A stretch of DNA of 64,000 nt from Watersipora subatra (lineage: Eukaryota; Bryozoa; Gymnolaemata; Cheilostomatida; Watersiporidae): the NCBI RefSeq assembly GCF_963576615.1, contig NC_088708.1:7936001-8000000 (forward strand). Direction: 5' to 3'. How positions within the stretch are numbered: the stretch's first letter is position 1; the number at the start of each line of letters is the position of its first letter. A program made the translations under genes and the position numbers. Shown one piece after another: positions 33,101 to 44,680 of this stretch. The notes under the pieces were generated by a model. It did not search any database. It saw only the letters and a list, made by a program, of their open reading frames with translations, and was not told the origin of the DNA.

Positions 33101-36100
33101 GGACTCAATTCAGATCCAAAGTATTCTACAAATGGCTAAATGAATAAACTTTTTGATATCATGCCAACAATATAAAGTTACGACCAGCTGTAAAGATAAG
33201 AAAGAGTAGACAACTGAGCAAACTAACAAGTTAAACAGTGTGGCATGTTGTACTTGACGGTTGATACACGCTGACTTACAGTTTCAGTACTCTCTAATAG
33301 CTAATAGAAGAAAGGCTAATAAGGCATCTGGCAATATCATAAGAACCCTTACAGACTCTGTCTTAGAGATTCTTCAAAGTATATCGTTTCATGTTCTTAT
33401 ACTTTCCCAAAGTATACTGTTTCATGTTCCTATACCTTCCCACAGTATACCATTTTATGCTTCTATACCTTCCCAAAGTATATCGTTTCATGTTCCTATA
33501 CCTTCCCAAAGTATATCGTTTCATGTTTCCATACCTTCCCAAAGTATATCGTTTCATGTTCCTATACCTTCCCAAAGTATATTGTTACATGTTCCTATCC
33601 TTCCCAAAGTATACCGTTTCATGTTCCTATACCTTCCCAAACTATACCGTTTTATGTTTCCATACCTTCCCAAAATATATCGTTTCATGTTCCTATACCT
33701 TCCCAAAGTATACCATTTTATGCTTCTATACCTTCCCAAAGCACATAATTTTATGTTTCTATATCTTTCTAAAGTATATCATTTTATGTTTTTATACCTT
33801 CTCAGAGTACAACATTTTATATCCCTGTACCTTCCCAAAGAAAATAGTTTTATATTCCTGTACCTTCCCAAATGCCATATTCTTGAGAATAGAAAAATCC
33901 AAAAACAAATGCGAGTTCCTCAGCATGGCGAGCTGAGACTTGAAGCCAAGATGGTAAGGTGAACGCCAATGAACTTTTTAGTGGTTGCACAAAGTAGTAG
34001 GCATACGTAGTCTTAGATCCAGAACTGTGGGCTCTAAGCTGTCGAAGAAAATCTCCGTTAAAATACAGTTCACCTGAAACAAAAGAAGAAAATCAGTGCA
34101 GACACACTAGCAGTGGCCTATACCATGGACTTTTTTTAATGCCACTGTAATGATGTACCTATTGCATAAGAATATCTAATCCCCCTCTCTGTATCATTAG
34201 GAGCAGTATCCAGTTCATACGTTCTGATGAAGAAGTCCTTGCAGAGATTTACTGCCAGCCTGTTATTAGTTGAGCAGATGAATTCCAATCCGATGTCAAC
34301 ATATTCCTCAGACATCCCATTTGCGATAGACTCCTGGGTGAGGTTGAGTGCTGTGGGTATGAGTGCGCTGTCCGCTCCTTCTTGTTTATTGAAACCACCC
34401 AACAGGTCAAACCTGGAAATAGAACTATATAAATAAAAATGTAGGCTATAGTTTTGTATAAAATAATAACAAAAGCTACTTTTTACTGCAAACTATAGAA
34501 TGTTTCATTTTTTGTTTGAAATACAACATGGCTGTTAAAGGTTGGACCAGATGATCGGCAACAAAAACAGCTTTTACTGAGTTGCTGTGTTACAACCCAT
34601 CAACAGGTTTACTATGTATCAATTTAAAAAATGCATTTAGAAAATGGTAAAAGGTTTGGATATACATAGACTGAAACGTTAAGTTGTCATCTAAAATAAG
34701 TAATGTATAAAGCAAAAATCAGAGATGTAGCGGCAGACACAAGATGTCAGTCTATGAATCTTTTTCTTAATAACTATAATGTTGCTTGCATGATGGTATA
34801 TGGCAAGTAATGACAAATTTTAACAAATCTTAAAATAGCAAGCATTGAATACAAGATGGTCGTACATGACATTGACTTGGTACACAATCAGTTCTATTTT
34901 TTCTCTACACTTCACTGCAAGCGAATTCAAGCCAATCCTTGTTGGTGTATAAAAACTTTATTAAGGTTTAAACTTCTCTTAGATCTTCACACAAACCATG
35001 TAGAAGAACAAACTCGTAAAATTATACATAAACCTGCCAAAGGTGTCAACTAGGCGGTTAGAATGTCACGCAGTGATGGAGGTAGGAAAGTATCTATGAT
35101 ATAAAAACAAATATGAAAGTTAAGAGAATTAAGAATACTTGAATTGGGTGAACAACATTACACCATGTCTGCCTCCCTCTCCAACCGCAACAACATACTG
35201 CCGTTCTTTTCTAGGGAAGAAAATTCAATTATCATTTATGCGGCTTATGACCTGGCTAAGGAGCCACCTGCTAAGCATGTCAGTTAAGAAGTTGGAGTGT
35301 CATGTGGTCGTCTGGTCGCGCTATTTCACAACATACTATTATTAAGTTCTGAATTGTAAGCGAAAAAAATATGAGGCTTCAATCAAAGACTGGTGCATCA
35401 GAAGCACCAAAATATGTCTGGCGGTGCAACAGCAATCACTCAAAGAACAGACCTTTTAATAAATATAATTTTGTATTATAATAAAAGTTGGGGCACTACA
35501 CAAATTGTCATATCTGTAGTTTACTAGGTGGCTTTTTAGCGTTAATAAATCTTTATAGAATTGCTTCAATGTGTCTCTGTTACATTACCTTCTAGATAGA
35601 TTATAACCATCATTCATGACTTCTAGTGAGAAAAAGTCATTGTCAGGCATGGGATGCCAGAGATTGCTGTAAGCATTGTTAGCGGGAAGTACAGCGTAGA
35701 CCTCCTTAACTGATAAACCAGAGAGGCAATCATAAACTGACTCAGAAGACTGGCAGTTTGTCTTTCTCTTTATACCCTCAACCACTTCCTTCCACTGTCT
35801 TTCTGATGTGTACCAGCCCCAGTCAGTGTAGAGAGACCCTGACTGAAGTATAGAATAAAAGGTACCAATTATGGTTATAACAGGCACCGCCCATAGTAAT
35901 AACAGACACCGCCCTATTGGTAACTGGCACCGCTCATAATGATAACAAGCACCGCCCCTAGTAATAACAAGTACTTCCCATATTTATCATAAGCACCGCC
36001 CATAGCGCAAAACAAGCACCACCCATAGTGATAACACGCACTGCCAATAATGATAACAAGTACTACCTATAGTGTAAAACATGGTTGATAAGACAAACCT

Positions 36101-39100
36101 CATCAATTTTACATGTGACACCTGTAGTTGTTACAAATTACCAACTTTTCCATAAAGCTACATACATGTACATATAATTTCTAAGGTCTAATGAAGTGCT
36201 ATTGGTTGAAAGTTTCCCTGTTAGGTGGAGGTATTGAGTTGATCATTTCAGCTGATTAACCACTCAGACAATTATAGGCCAATTTAAAAAAAAGGCAGTT
36301 ATTTTTCCTTTTTACACTTATACCCACAATCAGTACCTTCCACCATTTTTCTGTGTACCGAATCAGCTCGAATCAGAGTATAGATGAACATGTGCAAGCA
36401 AAGAAGGATTCGCAAAAACAAACTAGAAGTATAGCCAGAACTGAATAGTTGTGCAGTGATAGTTGGTATCACTTGGCAGCATTAATCAGACACGGAATAA
36501 ATCAGCGTTATTCCATAAAAAGAAAAATAAAATGGTGGAGTTGTTTCACCACTCTTTGAATTGATATTTGATTAAGTTGGTTGCTAAGCAGAATATATTC
36601 AGCGACCAGTATGACATCTAAGGTTATCTTACGCTTTGTGGAGATCAAGTAGAAGTGAACGTCAATTAGTCTTAAGAGCTCAGACTAATCAGCTATTATA
36701 CAGTTATGTATATATTTAGAAGGAATATAGGGCTAAGGTCTGCACATCTATGGAATCTACAAATCTCTATAAAATCATTGAAATATCGGAGTAAAATCTT
36801 ATATCTAGAAGGTAATATTTAAATCACTGGGTCACAGACTCTCAGATGACTTCACTCTTATACCTCCTGTATGCCTCTCTTGAAGAGACCATCATTGTGC
36901 TGCCCCATCAGCTGGGCAGAGACGCTGCCACTTCCAGCTGACTCTCCAAAGATGGTAACAAGATCTGGATCTCCTCCAAATCTTTGGATATTATTTTGAA
37001 TCCAGACAAGAGCAGCTCTTTGATCCCACAATCCAAAGTTTCCTGTGCCTGAAATTTGACAAAAAGTTCCATTGGAACAGAAATTTCAAATATTTGTGTT
37101 TTTAGTCAATCTTTACTATACGAAAAGCGGTATCCATCTGCCTGAAGCTCACTGAAAGCCTTAGAAAAAAGTTACTTTACGCGGGACTTGAACTCATATA
37201 TTTCATTTTGCAGACATGCATCCTAACCACTGCGCTTTCCAGCTCCACAGCCACCTTGCCCATTACAGAATAATTATGCACATACTTATTACAAAGGATG
37301 ATCGCACACAGGGCTGCCAGCATACTAGTAACAATAATTAGTGAAATATCTAACATATTTTAGCTCTTGACTAGAATTACCTGGTCCTTCATATAAGAAA
37401 CCAAAAGCATCAAGTCTGTAGTTTATAACCACTACTATGACATCTCCATGTTTGGCGAGACTGGCACCAAGGTAAAAGTCCTTGGATCCAAATAGATATC
37501 CTCCTCCATGGATAAACATCATAACCGGTTTCTTATTGGCTGGATCAACACCCCCAGGAACTGTTATATCCATGAAAAGACAATCCTCATCACCTTTTAT
37601 CACCTCAGCTACAAAAGGAGGTTGTAGGAGTCGACGAGTTTGTACCATGTTGACTAGTCTGCTAGGATTACATCCTATAACGTTTGTGTTCCTTTTTTTT
37701 TCAAGTTGTCCTATCCTGATGGTATTAAGTTGTGCATAGGATTGTTGATACTTGCAAGTAGTAAGTGCTAAAGAATTCAAAAACAATGACTATCAACTTA
37801 ACTATGCAATTGGGCTGAATTCAACTGCATGAACCGACAATAAATTTGAAGTTTCATAACTTCATAAAAAATTTGTATATCTAAGGTTTACAACTTGTAA
37901 GATGAAATTTATTCAAAAGCAATAAAAAGCCATTAGTAGTTACTACACGTGGTTGGCTAATCAATAATATTACCAAAAAAGCTCAGAGAGAGAAATTCTC
38001 TCAGCAGTTGATAAACAGAGCTCATAAATAGCTTTGTTATTTAGAACGAAAAAACTGATTGATGAGTGTAAAATCTATTAACTCTTAAACCTCTATGATT
38101 ATCACTATTCTTCTGGGTTTACTTTTAATTTTAGTACTATGTGTGATAATAGTGAGAAACTCACCTATATATTCAAAGAATGATAAATAATAAATGTCTT
38201 TGGCAGACAATTTCTACAAAATTATAGCAACCGTTAAACTGAAATAATTGAAGCTATATTGCTCACTGACTCCTTTAAACTGCTAGTTTATAGCTAAAAG
38301 TTTGCCTAAAATTGTTTTAAGCTGTCCAATGCCTATTTGTAGGCTAGGAAACAGTTTCGTAAATTCATCAAAGAAGTAATCATTCAATATGGCAGTGAAT
38401 AATATGTATAGACCTATAAGTAAATTTTATTAAAAACTGTAAAATTTATCTATTTTTAAACTGCTGTGAAAATATAGCTAAATTACCAACATAGCTTGTT
38501 AACTTGTCAACATAGCAACATGTTTCCTTTTGAAATAAAGTGCAGGAATCAAAGATAAAGTTTTGTGTAAAGATTAAACATAAATAACACAGAAACTTTT
38601 GTTTCATGTTGGTGATATTACATAAAAATATGACCTTAAATTAACATACAGCAACCATAACCAATTTGCTATTCCGCAATTGATTTATCAATTGCGAAAT
38701 AGCAACTAGAACAAATTTGCTGTTTCGCAATTGATTTATCAATTGCAAAATAGCACACTCTTATGGTGTCATAATATCTTAGGCAATTATTAGTGCCTAA
38801 GATAAGCCACCATCTGCTACTTCCTCTGCATACAATCAACAAAGCACCACAATAGTGATGCTTTGTTGACTAGTGATGCCAAGTGATGACATAGTTTTTT
38901 TTTTGTTAAATAGTTACCTAGATAGATATAACAGAGAGAGAGAGACCAATGACTGTTCATCATTCTCACTGAACTCTAATTTTTTACAGCTGTTGATAAT
39001 GTGAAGTGATAGTTTTATTGCGAATAAATGTCATGCTAGTCGTTGATTATAGAAATGGTCGAGTGGAAGAAGCATCACAGTAAGATGTGGGAGATGCCAT

Positions 39101-40597
39101 TGTGCTAAGGCTTAGTACTACAGCAACTCTGTGCTAAGGCTCAGTACTACAGCAACTCTGTGCTAAGGCTTAGTACTACAGTAACTCTGTGCTAAGGCTT
39201 AGTACTACGGCAACTCTGTGCTAAGGCTCAGTACTACAGCAACTCTGTGCTAAGGCTCAGTACTACAGCAACTCTGTGCTAAGGCTTAGTACTACAGTAA
39301 CTCTGTGCTAAGGCTTAGTACTACGGCAACTCTGTGCCAAGGCTTAGTACTACAGCAACTCTGTGTTAAGGCTTAGTACTACGGCAACTCTGTGCTAAGG
39401 CTTAGTACTACAGCAACTCTGTGCTAAGGCTTAGTACTACAGCAACTCTGTGCTAAGGCTCAGTACTACAGCAACTCTGTGCTAAGGCTTAGTACTACAG
39501 TAACTCTGTGCTAAGGCTTAGTACTACGGCAACTCTGTGCCAAGGCTTAGTACTACAGCAACTCTGTGTTAAGGCTTAGTACTACAACAACTCTGTGCTA
39601 AGGCTTAGTACTACAGCAACTCTGTGCTAAGGCTTAGTACTACAACAACTCTGTGCTAAGGCTTCTTCTAGTCGAGAGCCTAGCTTAATGACACGATACA
39701 TGTACTATACTGTAGCATAGATAACATGGATGGAATTAACACACAAGTGTGAAATTCATCAGGTGATATTTTGTATGGCGCAAATGTGATCAACAGATAG
39801 TGAAAATGTCATTAATAACATTTTTTTGAATTCTGATTTGACCTATAGAACCCGGCCTTTTTTCCTGCAATCAGTGTCTGTAGCAGACAAAGCGTTAAAC
39901 TTAATTCGTCCAACGACAAAATGTTTTGCAACATTAACGGAAAAACATTCAGTGCACAATCAAACACTACGGAAAACTTCGTAGGTGTAAACTTTCTACT
40001 ATTAGTACTTTTATACTATTTTGTACTCATGTTTATATGAGCCTTTACAGAATATTCAGCAGCAGACTGAAGTCACTGACAGAGTTAGGAAACAAAACTT
40101 CGACAGAAAATCAAACCACTTACGGTTGGAATAGTCAAGTTGGATGCAGGAATTATTCACTGAGACGGCATCAATAGTTCCACTCCAAGGTTCTGGAGGG
40201 CTGGGTTTCCGAAACCTTCTTGGGCCAGAAGGTGGAGCAGCATATCTCACGCCTGTGAAATCAGCTGATGACTTCATTTGTCTTCTCATCAGTATTTAAA
40301 CACTAAACATTCTTCTGTGCATTAATTGTTAGTTATAATAGTTAACATGGTGTAAAATATTGTTAAACAAAAGTGGTTAGAGAAAGTTGTAACAACCCAT
40401 TATAAAACGAGCATATGTAGTAGTTACTAGTTAGTTACTACTATCTAGCACTCACCAAGAAACAAGTCTATTGTCTGACCATCATAGTCAAAACTTTTCC
40501 CTCGGAGTTTTCCCCCATGTTGAAGTGTAACCAGTGGGTCAGCAGTGATAAAACTGGAGAGAACCAGTGAGAAGAGAGCAAAGTAGGTGACCTCCAT
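30188..40597 (-). CDS. gene B: secreted type-B carboxylesterase, 10 exons
   Basis: Exons: 40597-40456, 40252-40124, 37608-37381, 37048-36864, 35842-35589, 34412-34159, 34073-33864, 33125-33014, 30646-30459, 30246-30188 (1761 nt, 586 residues). All introns are GT-AG and in phase. Signal peptide [24 protein letters not shown] at about 124; nucleophile in GESAG at about 203; Glu in FNKQEGA at about 324; His in SARHAEELA at about 447 (family usually HG). Exon 8 is 15 bp shorter than in A and C, removing five residues. C-terminus RPANAVVG. The introns hold a 29-bp repeat and palindromes (intron 2), a SINE (3), a 23-24-bp repeat (4), the 33-bp donor array (7), SINE-type repeats (8) and the 38-bp acceptor array (9). 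Substrate unknown. Confidence 0.93.
30241..30443 (-). repeat. 38-bp repeats carrying the exon 10 splice acceptor
   Basis: Five full 38-bp units start at 30241, 30279, 30317, 30355 and 30393, plus a partial one at 30431. On the minus strand each reads ...CTATGTTATAG then GTACCG or a close variant, so each carries an acceptor-like TAG directly before sequence homologous to the exon 10 start. The real acceptor is the copy nearest exon 10 (exon begins 30246). Confidence 0.93.
31465..31620 (+). repeat. tRNA-derived SINE
   Basis: A-box-like TGGCTTATTTGGTAAGAG (31477-31494) and B-box-like GAGATCAAATG (31519-31530), then a body GCTATAGCCGGA and tail ACTTTGAGATTTATATATA shared with the copy near 52790-52895. 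Confidence 0.65.
31621..32150. repeat. dispersed repeat, CTAGCTGTAATACCCGACG family, copy 1
   Basis: Starts CTAGCTGTAATACCCGACGT and continues with about 500 bp that match the copy at 52187 (landmarks ATATCATGA, AATTAGCAAGTAATAGCTAA, GAATACGACGAT). No coding capacity. It lies in gene B intron 8. Confidence 0.75.
32411..32510 (+). repeat. tRNA-like SINE head
   Basis: GTAGCTCAGTGGTAGAGC is a near-perfect tRNA D-arm/A-box, and GAGATCAAATCC a degenerate B box. The possible acceptor stem pairs in 6 of 7 positions but the anticodon arm does not fold, so I call it tRNA-like rather than a tRNA gene. Confidence 0.5.
33378..33869 (-). repeat. 33-bp repeats carrying the exon 7 splice donor
   Basis: About 15 tandem 33-bp units on the minus strand, each ending TTTGGGAAG followed by GTATAG or a variant. 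The first junction is the true exon 7 donor (GGGAAG then GTACAG at 33864/33863). About 13 of 15 junctions keep the GT. Because 33 is a multiple of three the array is open in other frames (an 11-residue [11 protein letters not shown] repeat on the minus strand, and a long frame on the plus strand), but these are by-products of the repeat. Confidence 0.93.
35873..36085. repeat. 23-24-bp repeat in gene B intron 4
   Basis: About nine degenerate copies of GATAACAAGCACCGCCCATA. A looser version occurs in the same intron of gene A (53810-53935). Confidence 0.75.
37100..37265 (-). repeat. tRNA-derived SINE in gene B intron 3
   Basis: On the minus strand an A-box-like GCGCAGTGGTTAGGATG and B-box-like GAGTTCAAGTCCC are correctly spaced, with the tail shared with the fragment at 20365. 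Confidence 0.65.
38665..38870. repeat. cluster of four palindromes
   Basis: Two tandem copies of a palindrome (GCTATTCCGCAATTGAT and complement at about 38667-38705, again at 38715-38756), then TTAGGCA...TGCCTAA near 38787-38812 and CAACAAAGCA...TGCTTTGTTG near 38838-38870. In gene B intron 2. Confidence 0.8.
39101..39664. repeat. 29-bp minisatellite, about 19 copies
   Basis: Unit landmarks CTAAGGCTTAGTACTAC and CAACTCTGTG. Variant units recur in the same order 203 bp apart (7 x 29), so it has short higher-order structure. It lies in gene B intron 2. Confidence 0.95.
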
Positions 40598-40868
40598 CTT
40601 ATGGCTGATCATCTTCAGCAATGATTCAGCTCTTCTCTAACTTATCATTGAGCAAATCTTCTATATTTTCTTTCCTAAAATCAGTCGATGATAACAGTTG
40701 ACCCTACACCTGGTAAGATATCACTTTATAGCGCTATGTTTTCATGAAACTGTGATAAGCTACTATGTTCAACAAGATATGGTTTAACTTTGTGTATGGC
40801 TGATCTGTGACGTATCTAGGAGAATTCAGTGTTTTGTTATATCTCTGAGTAGAATACCTAGTTCACAC
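40598..40868 (-). promoter_or_regulatory. gene B promoter region, conserved with gene A
   Basis: About 250 bp upstream of the ATG match 62925-63192 upstream of gene A. Shared elements are AAAATATAG (TATA-like, 40661-40669, about 65-70 bases before the ATG), TAGCGCTATGTTTTCATG, and GTGACGTATCTAGGAG (contains a CRE-like TGACGTA). The match is interrupted at AGTTCACAC, where the P-like transposon begins. Confidence 0.6.
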
Positions 40869-41030
40869 TAGCCTGTCTTGACAAGCTGTTGTTTTTGCGT
40901 AGTTGACAAAAAGTTGACCCCCCCAACCCCCCCCCCCCCTAGAATACCTAGTTCACACTAGCCTGTCTTGACAAGCTGTTGTTTTTGCGTAGTTGACAAA
41001 AAGTTGACCCCCCCCACCCCCCCCCCCCCC
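40851..41030. repeat. 90-bp tandem duplication with poly-C tails
   Basis: 40851-40940 is repeated at 40941-41030. Each copy contains the flanking target AGTTCACAC, the whole 37-bp TIR and a run of more than ten C. Confidence 0.92.
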
Positions 41031-42935
41031 ACGCTGAGATTAATCTGTCTTTGATCGCCCAACTATTCTTCTGTTCATCCTTTTCTACAAATTTAACTTT
41101 AGAGTCTGTCAACACGCTCAGAAGTCATTTAGCCAGTCACTATTTTCTTTTTTACTTCCTTCCTTGAATGCTTGGAAAAACTGGCAAGATGCTTATCAGT
41201 GTGGCAAGAGTCTGAGATTCCTTACCGCCTAATTTATGACATCATAGAGGTACCAACCTTTTCAACCCCTTTGAAGCGATGCATTCTTGAGTCACTAGCA
41301 TACCGCTGTTGATGAGTCATTATACTACCTTTGGCTCATGTATCATGTATTAGGACCCTCAGTAGTAGATCTCAAACTAATGTATATTCTTGTTCTGATT
41401 GCAGTATGAAAATAAATACATACATATGAGTTTAGCTTTATACATTTTAATAAATTTGCTTTTTGGTATATTTATACAAATAGTAAAGCTGATTTTTATC
41501 ATATATAACTTTCAAAAATACGTATATCAATAGTTTGCAGCATTAATTTTTTTACAATGACTTTATTCTGATTGATAGTATGTAGATAAACCCATCTAGC
41601 GATAGAACTTCTCTTTCCTATCTAGAATGACGAGATCAGGTTCACGGTTATAAATTGGCAACTGAATATTACTTTCTACTAATTCTAAAACTTACATGAA
41701 AAGATAATTTGAATTACAGGAGTATAATTGTACACAGTGACTCGCAGGTGCTCGAATGCACTTGCACTTCCAATCATACACAAAAATAATTGCAGGAAAT
41801 TCCCTACACCACTATTTAATAAAGTTGTTATTAAAGTTCAAGCCAATGGCTGTCTATGTAATATCTTCCCATCTTTTCTGAAGTCCGTCTTTTGTTAAAA
41901 TAGTCGCATATAAAAAAAATTCATAGTGCGTGTTAAAATGCAAAATATAGTATATGATGTGGTACATGGCAGCATTAACCTGCAACTGAGTATATATCAC
42001 AAAGGTCTTTGAGATGTTGATCACTCCTCATTGTCTCAAACTACAGGTTGTGTGTGCCATCGGGATCTGTGACAAGGGTAATTCGGTCAAATATCTCAAG
42101 TGACTCTAGGGTAACATGGCATCAGGACCAGTTGATTTCTATGCTGTGGAGTGGATCATTTCTCCATAAGCTTTCTGTGATGCTGTTTAGTCTTCTTGCA
42201 ACAAGCTGCAGAAGTTAGTAAAATATGGATATATCTTAGACACCTATGTCAGAAAAAGCCTTCACTCTTCATACTCAAATAAAATCTCAACAAAAATAGA
42301 TCCGTGTGAACCGCAATTTAGCCTATTGAGTCGGCATTATAATGACATTGAATTATTAACATAATTGTAAAGAAACAAGGATAAGGAAATAATTATTTCC
42401 ACAAGTAAATGAGAAATTACAATAATAGGGAATTGTCTTTTCATCTCACACAAAGAGCAAACTCTTCTCCCAGCTACGGTGAATTTTGACGATCGAAACC
42501 ATAAAACTATTTCTTTTCGAGGTAAGATAACTCTAAAGTTTCAACAATCAGAGAAGGGATAACTCTAAAGTTTCAATAATCAGAGACAAGATTGTCGACA
42601 ATTCAGCCGAGAACGTGACTTTTCGAACAATTTTGAACAAACATGCTGATACAAAAACAAGTTTTGGTGTTTTAATTGAATAAGCTAGATGCATTTTTAG
42701 AAAAAAACCTTAATATTTTGTTAATTGTCTGGGCTAGCATAATTAGAGAAATCCCAATCCCACCAATGGCGTTTAAAAATACATGTTGCAATTTCGATTT
42801 ATAAAAAAGTCTGTAAAAAACAATAACACTTTCAAGGCTACGTTTCAAAAATATACGTAAGCATAGCACACAACGACAGCATCTCATAGTTTGTCAGTAC
42901 ATTACCTTGCCTTCAACCAAACAGCAAACCAATTT

Positions 42936-43075
42936 GTCGCCTTTTAGTCTAGAATTGTCGCCGGTTTGTCTGCCGTGTCGCCTTTCCGTCTGAAGTTGTC
43001 GCCTTTCGAACCGAAAGTGTCGCCTAAGTGTCTGTCGCCCTAATGACTGTCGCCTAAAAGTCCAGTTACCTTAAT
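42936..43075. repeat. degenerate TGTCGCC repeat
   Basis: Six or seven spaced TGTCGCC or TCGCC motifs at 13-22-bp intervals, often followed by TTT-GTCT. Inside the P-like element; may be subterminal repeats of another transposon. Confidence 0.6.
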
Positions 43076-43639
43076 TTTTAGATTTCCAAACAAAGCAACT
43101 GAGAACTCTCGTTATTTACAATGGTATCGCAACCGCAGAAGAGTGAATAAGCCTGATCCTTGAGCACTTATCTGCAACAAACATTTCAATGATCTATGTT
43201 TTGACAGCAGGTTAAAACGTTCGACTGAAGCCATTTAAAGGTAATATTTTTCAATGTTGAATGATACTTTTCAATGATTGAATTTAAAACCATATTGTCA
43301 AGCACAGTGCTGCAAGGTTGCTCAACTTAAAGTAGCCATACATATTTGAAAGAAATTTAGAAACCTCAAACAGCACCCAAAACAGTGACAGCTGCCACAG
43401 CAATTGCCTATGAATATGTCTGCAGCTTAGCAGTTGTGTGATCTGTTCTCTGTGATTCTTCATCTTCGTTTCTGGGATTTAATGTCCAACGCATAAATTA
43501 TGCTGTCCTTTTTATCAAATGTTAACTGTGTAAATGTTTTTTCATTTCCTAGTTGTTGTAATAAAACTACATAATACTCCTGCAAATCATAAATTCCAAA
43601 TTGATAGCAATAACTTTCAATTTAGAACACAAAACATCT

Positions 43640-43749
43640 TTTTGGAACAAAAAAAATCAAAAAAATCGATTTAAATAAAAAAAATCAAATAAAACAATAC
43701 AAATCGATCTTTTTGATTTAAAAAAAATCATCGATTTTTAACAACCCTG
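43640..43749. mobile_element. hAT-like transposon end
   Basis: AT-rich run of AAATCGATTT motifs ending AACAACCCTG (complement CAGGGTTGTT), a terminus typical of hAT elements. The next 8 bases, CCTACAAC (43750-43757), fit an 8-bp target in the TTAA element. The left end was not found. Confidence 0.5.
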
Positions 43750-43830
43750 CCTACAACACAACAGGGTAAGACATGGTGAATCTTTTCATATCAAATAACG
43801 GTAATGTGAATTTTAGTTGCAAGTCAACCA
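43750..43830. mobile_element. TTAA-type transposon fragment (right end)
   Basis: CTACAACACAACAGGGTAAG through GCAAGTCAACCA, then TTAA at 43831-43834. The left part is missing. Confidence 0.75.
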
Positions 43831-44041
43831 TTAAGCTTTATGCCTAAGATGGGTGTGAATGACTTCTAGTGAAAATTGCTACATTTTCATTTTACATAGC
43901 AATATGGTAGCATTTTGAGCTGTTTTATTTTCATTTATTTTATTAGTTGTATTGTTGTTTATTAAGGGTACTATGTTTATGTGAATAAGACATTCATTTT
44001 TGTTGATTTTATGTAATTGTTATAATTGATGCTTTTGTTTA

Positions 44042-44680
44042 GGCGGTTGGAATAATAATCCTACTGTTACTCAGTTTAAGGCTACCTTCACAAACTTATC
44101 ATCAAATGTGGTGCAGAATCAGATGCTAGTAAGACAGGTAATGTTACTGCTCAAAACGAGATTCTCATCATACAGGCTACTCCAGAAGTTGATCAGTTTG
44201 TGGAACTCAATGATTTCAGATGTCAAATTTCTGTTATAGGTAACAGTATAGTCTATATAGCTGGCTACATTGTGCAAAAGCTAACTAAAGTGCTGTCGTG
44301 ACATTGGCCGTCAGTCGCTGGTTACGGACTAAGTCAAATATCCAGTACCGACATCTCTATACTCTACTCAAGCTACAAAACAATGGAGGATTGGTGCTTC
44401 CATCAGACGATGTCATCAGGATCCTGCTAGTTGCAGATCAATACTTTCGTATTCATACAAAGCCAGATCCACTCCATTGTGTGGTGTATTTTATCAATAG
44501 TGTAAGGTCTAGTGATGTGTTATGCTTTGGGAAACACCTTACGTATATGGCAGATGGCATATCCAACCACTGCGTCATTGTCAAAAACCTTATTGAGTCG
44601 TTTTATGATCCCCGACAGCATCATTATGCTAAAATCCTACACTCAAACTGCAAGGTGCATCTTTGTGGCATACAATACTA
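44042..44680 (+). pseudogene. P-element/THAP9-type transposase C-terminal remnant
   Basis: Three frames in sequence: GGWNNNPTVTQFKATF (from 44042), then VELNDFRCQ and SIVYIAGYIVQKLTK (44137-44300), then CCRDIGRQSLVTD and LLKLQNNGGLVLPSDDV (to 44680). The GGWNNNP, YIAGY and NGGLVLPS motifs and their order are those of the C-terminal domain of P-element and THAP9 transposases. At least two frameshifts and a stop make it non-functional. The N-terminal THAP domain and catalytic core were not found. Confidence 0.78.

Noticed and set aside
33261-33962. Long open frame of 233 codons on the plus strand with FMFLYLP-type repeats
   Set aside because: It is the plus-strand reading of the 33-bp intronic minisatellite plus exon 7 antisense; the unit length is a multiple of three, so frames stay open by chance.
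42672-42887. 71-codon minus-strand frame with Cys-rich start
   Set aside because: No recognisable domain; inside a degraded transposon.
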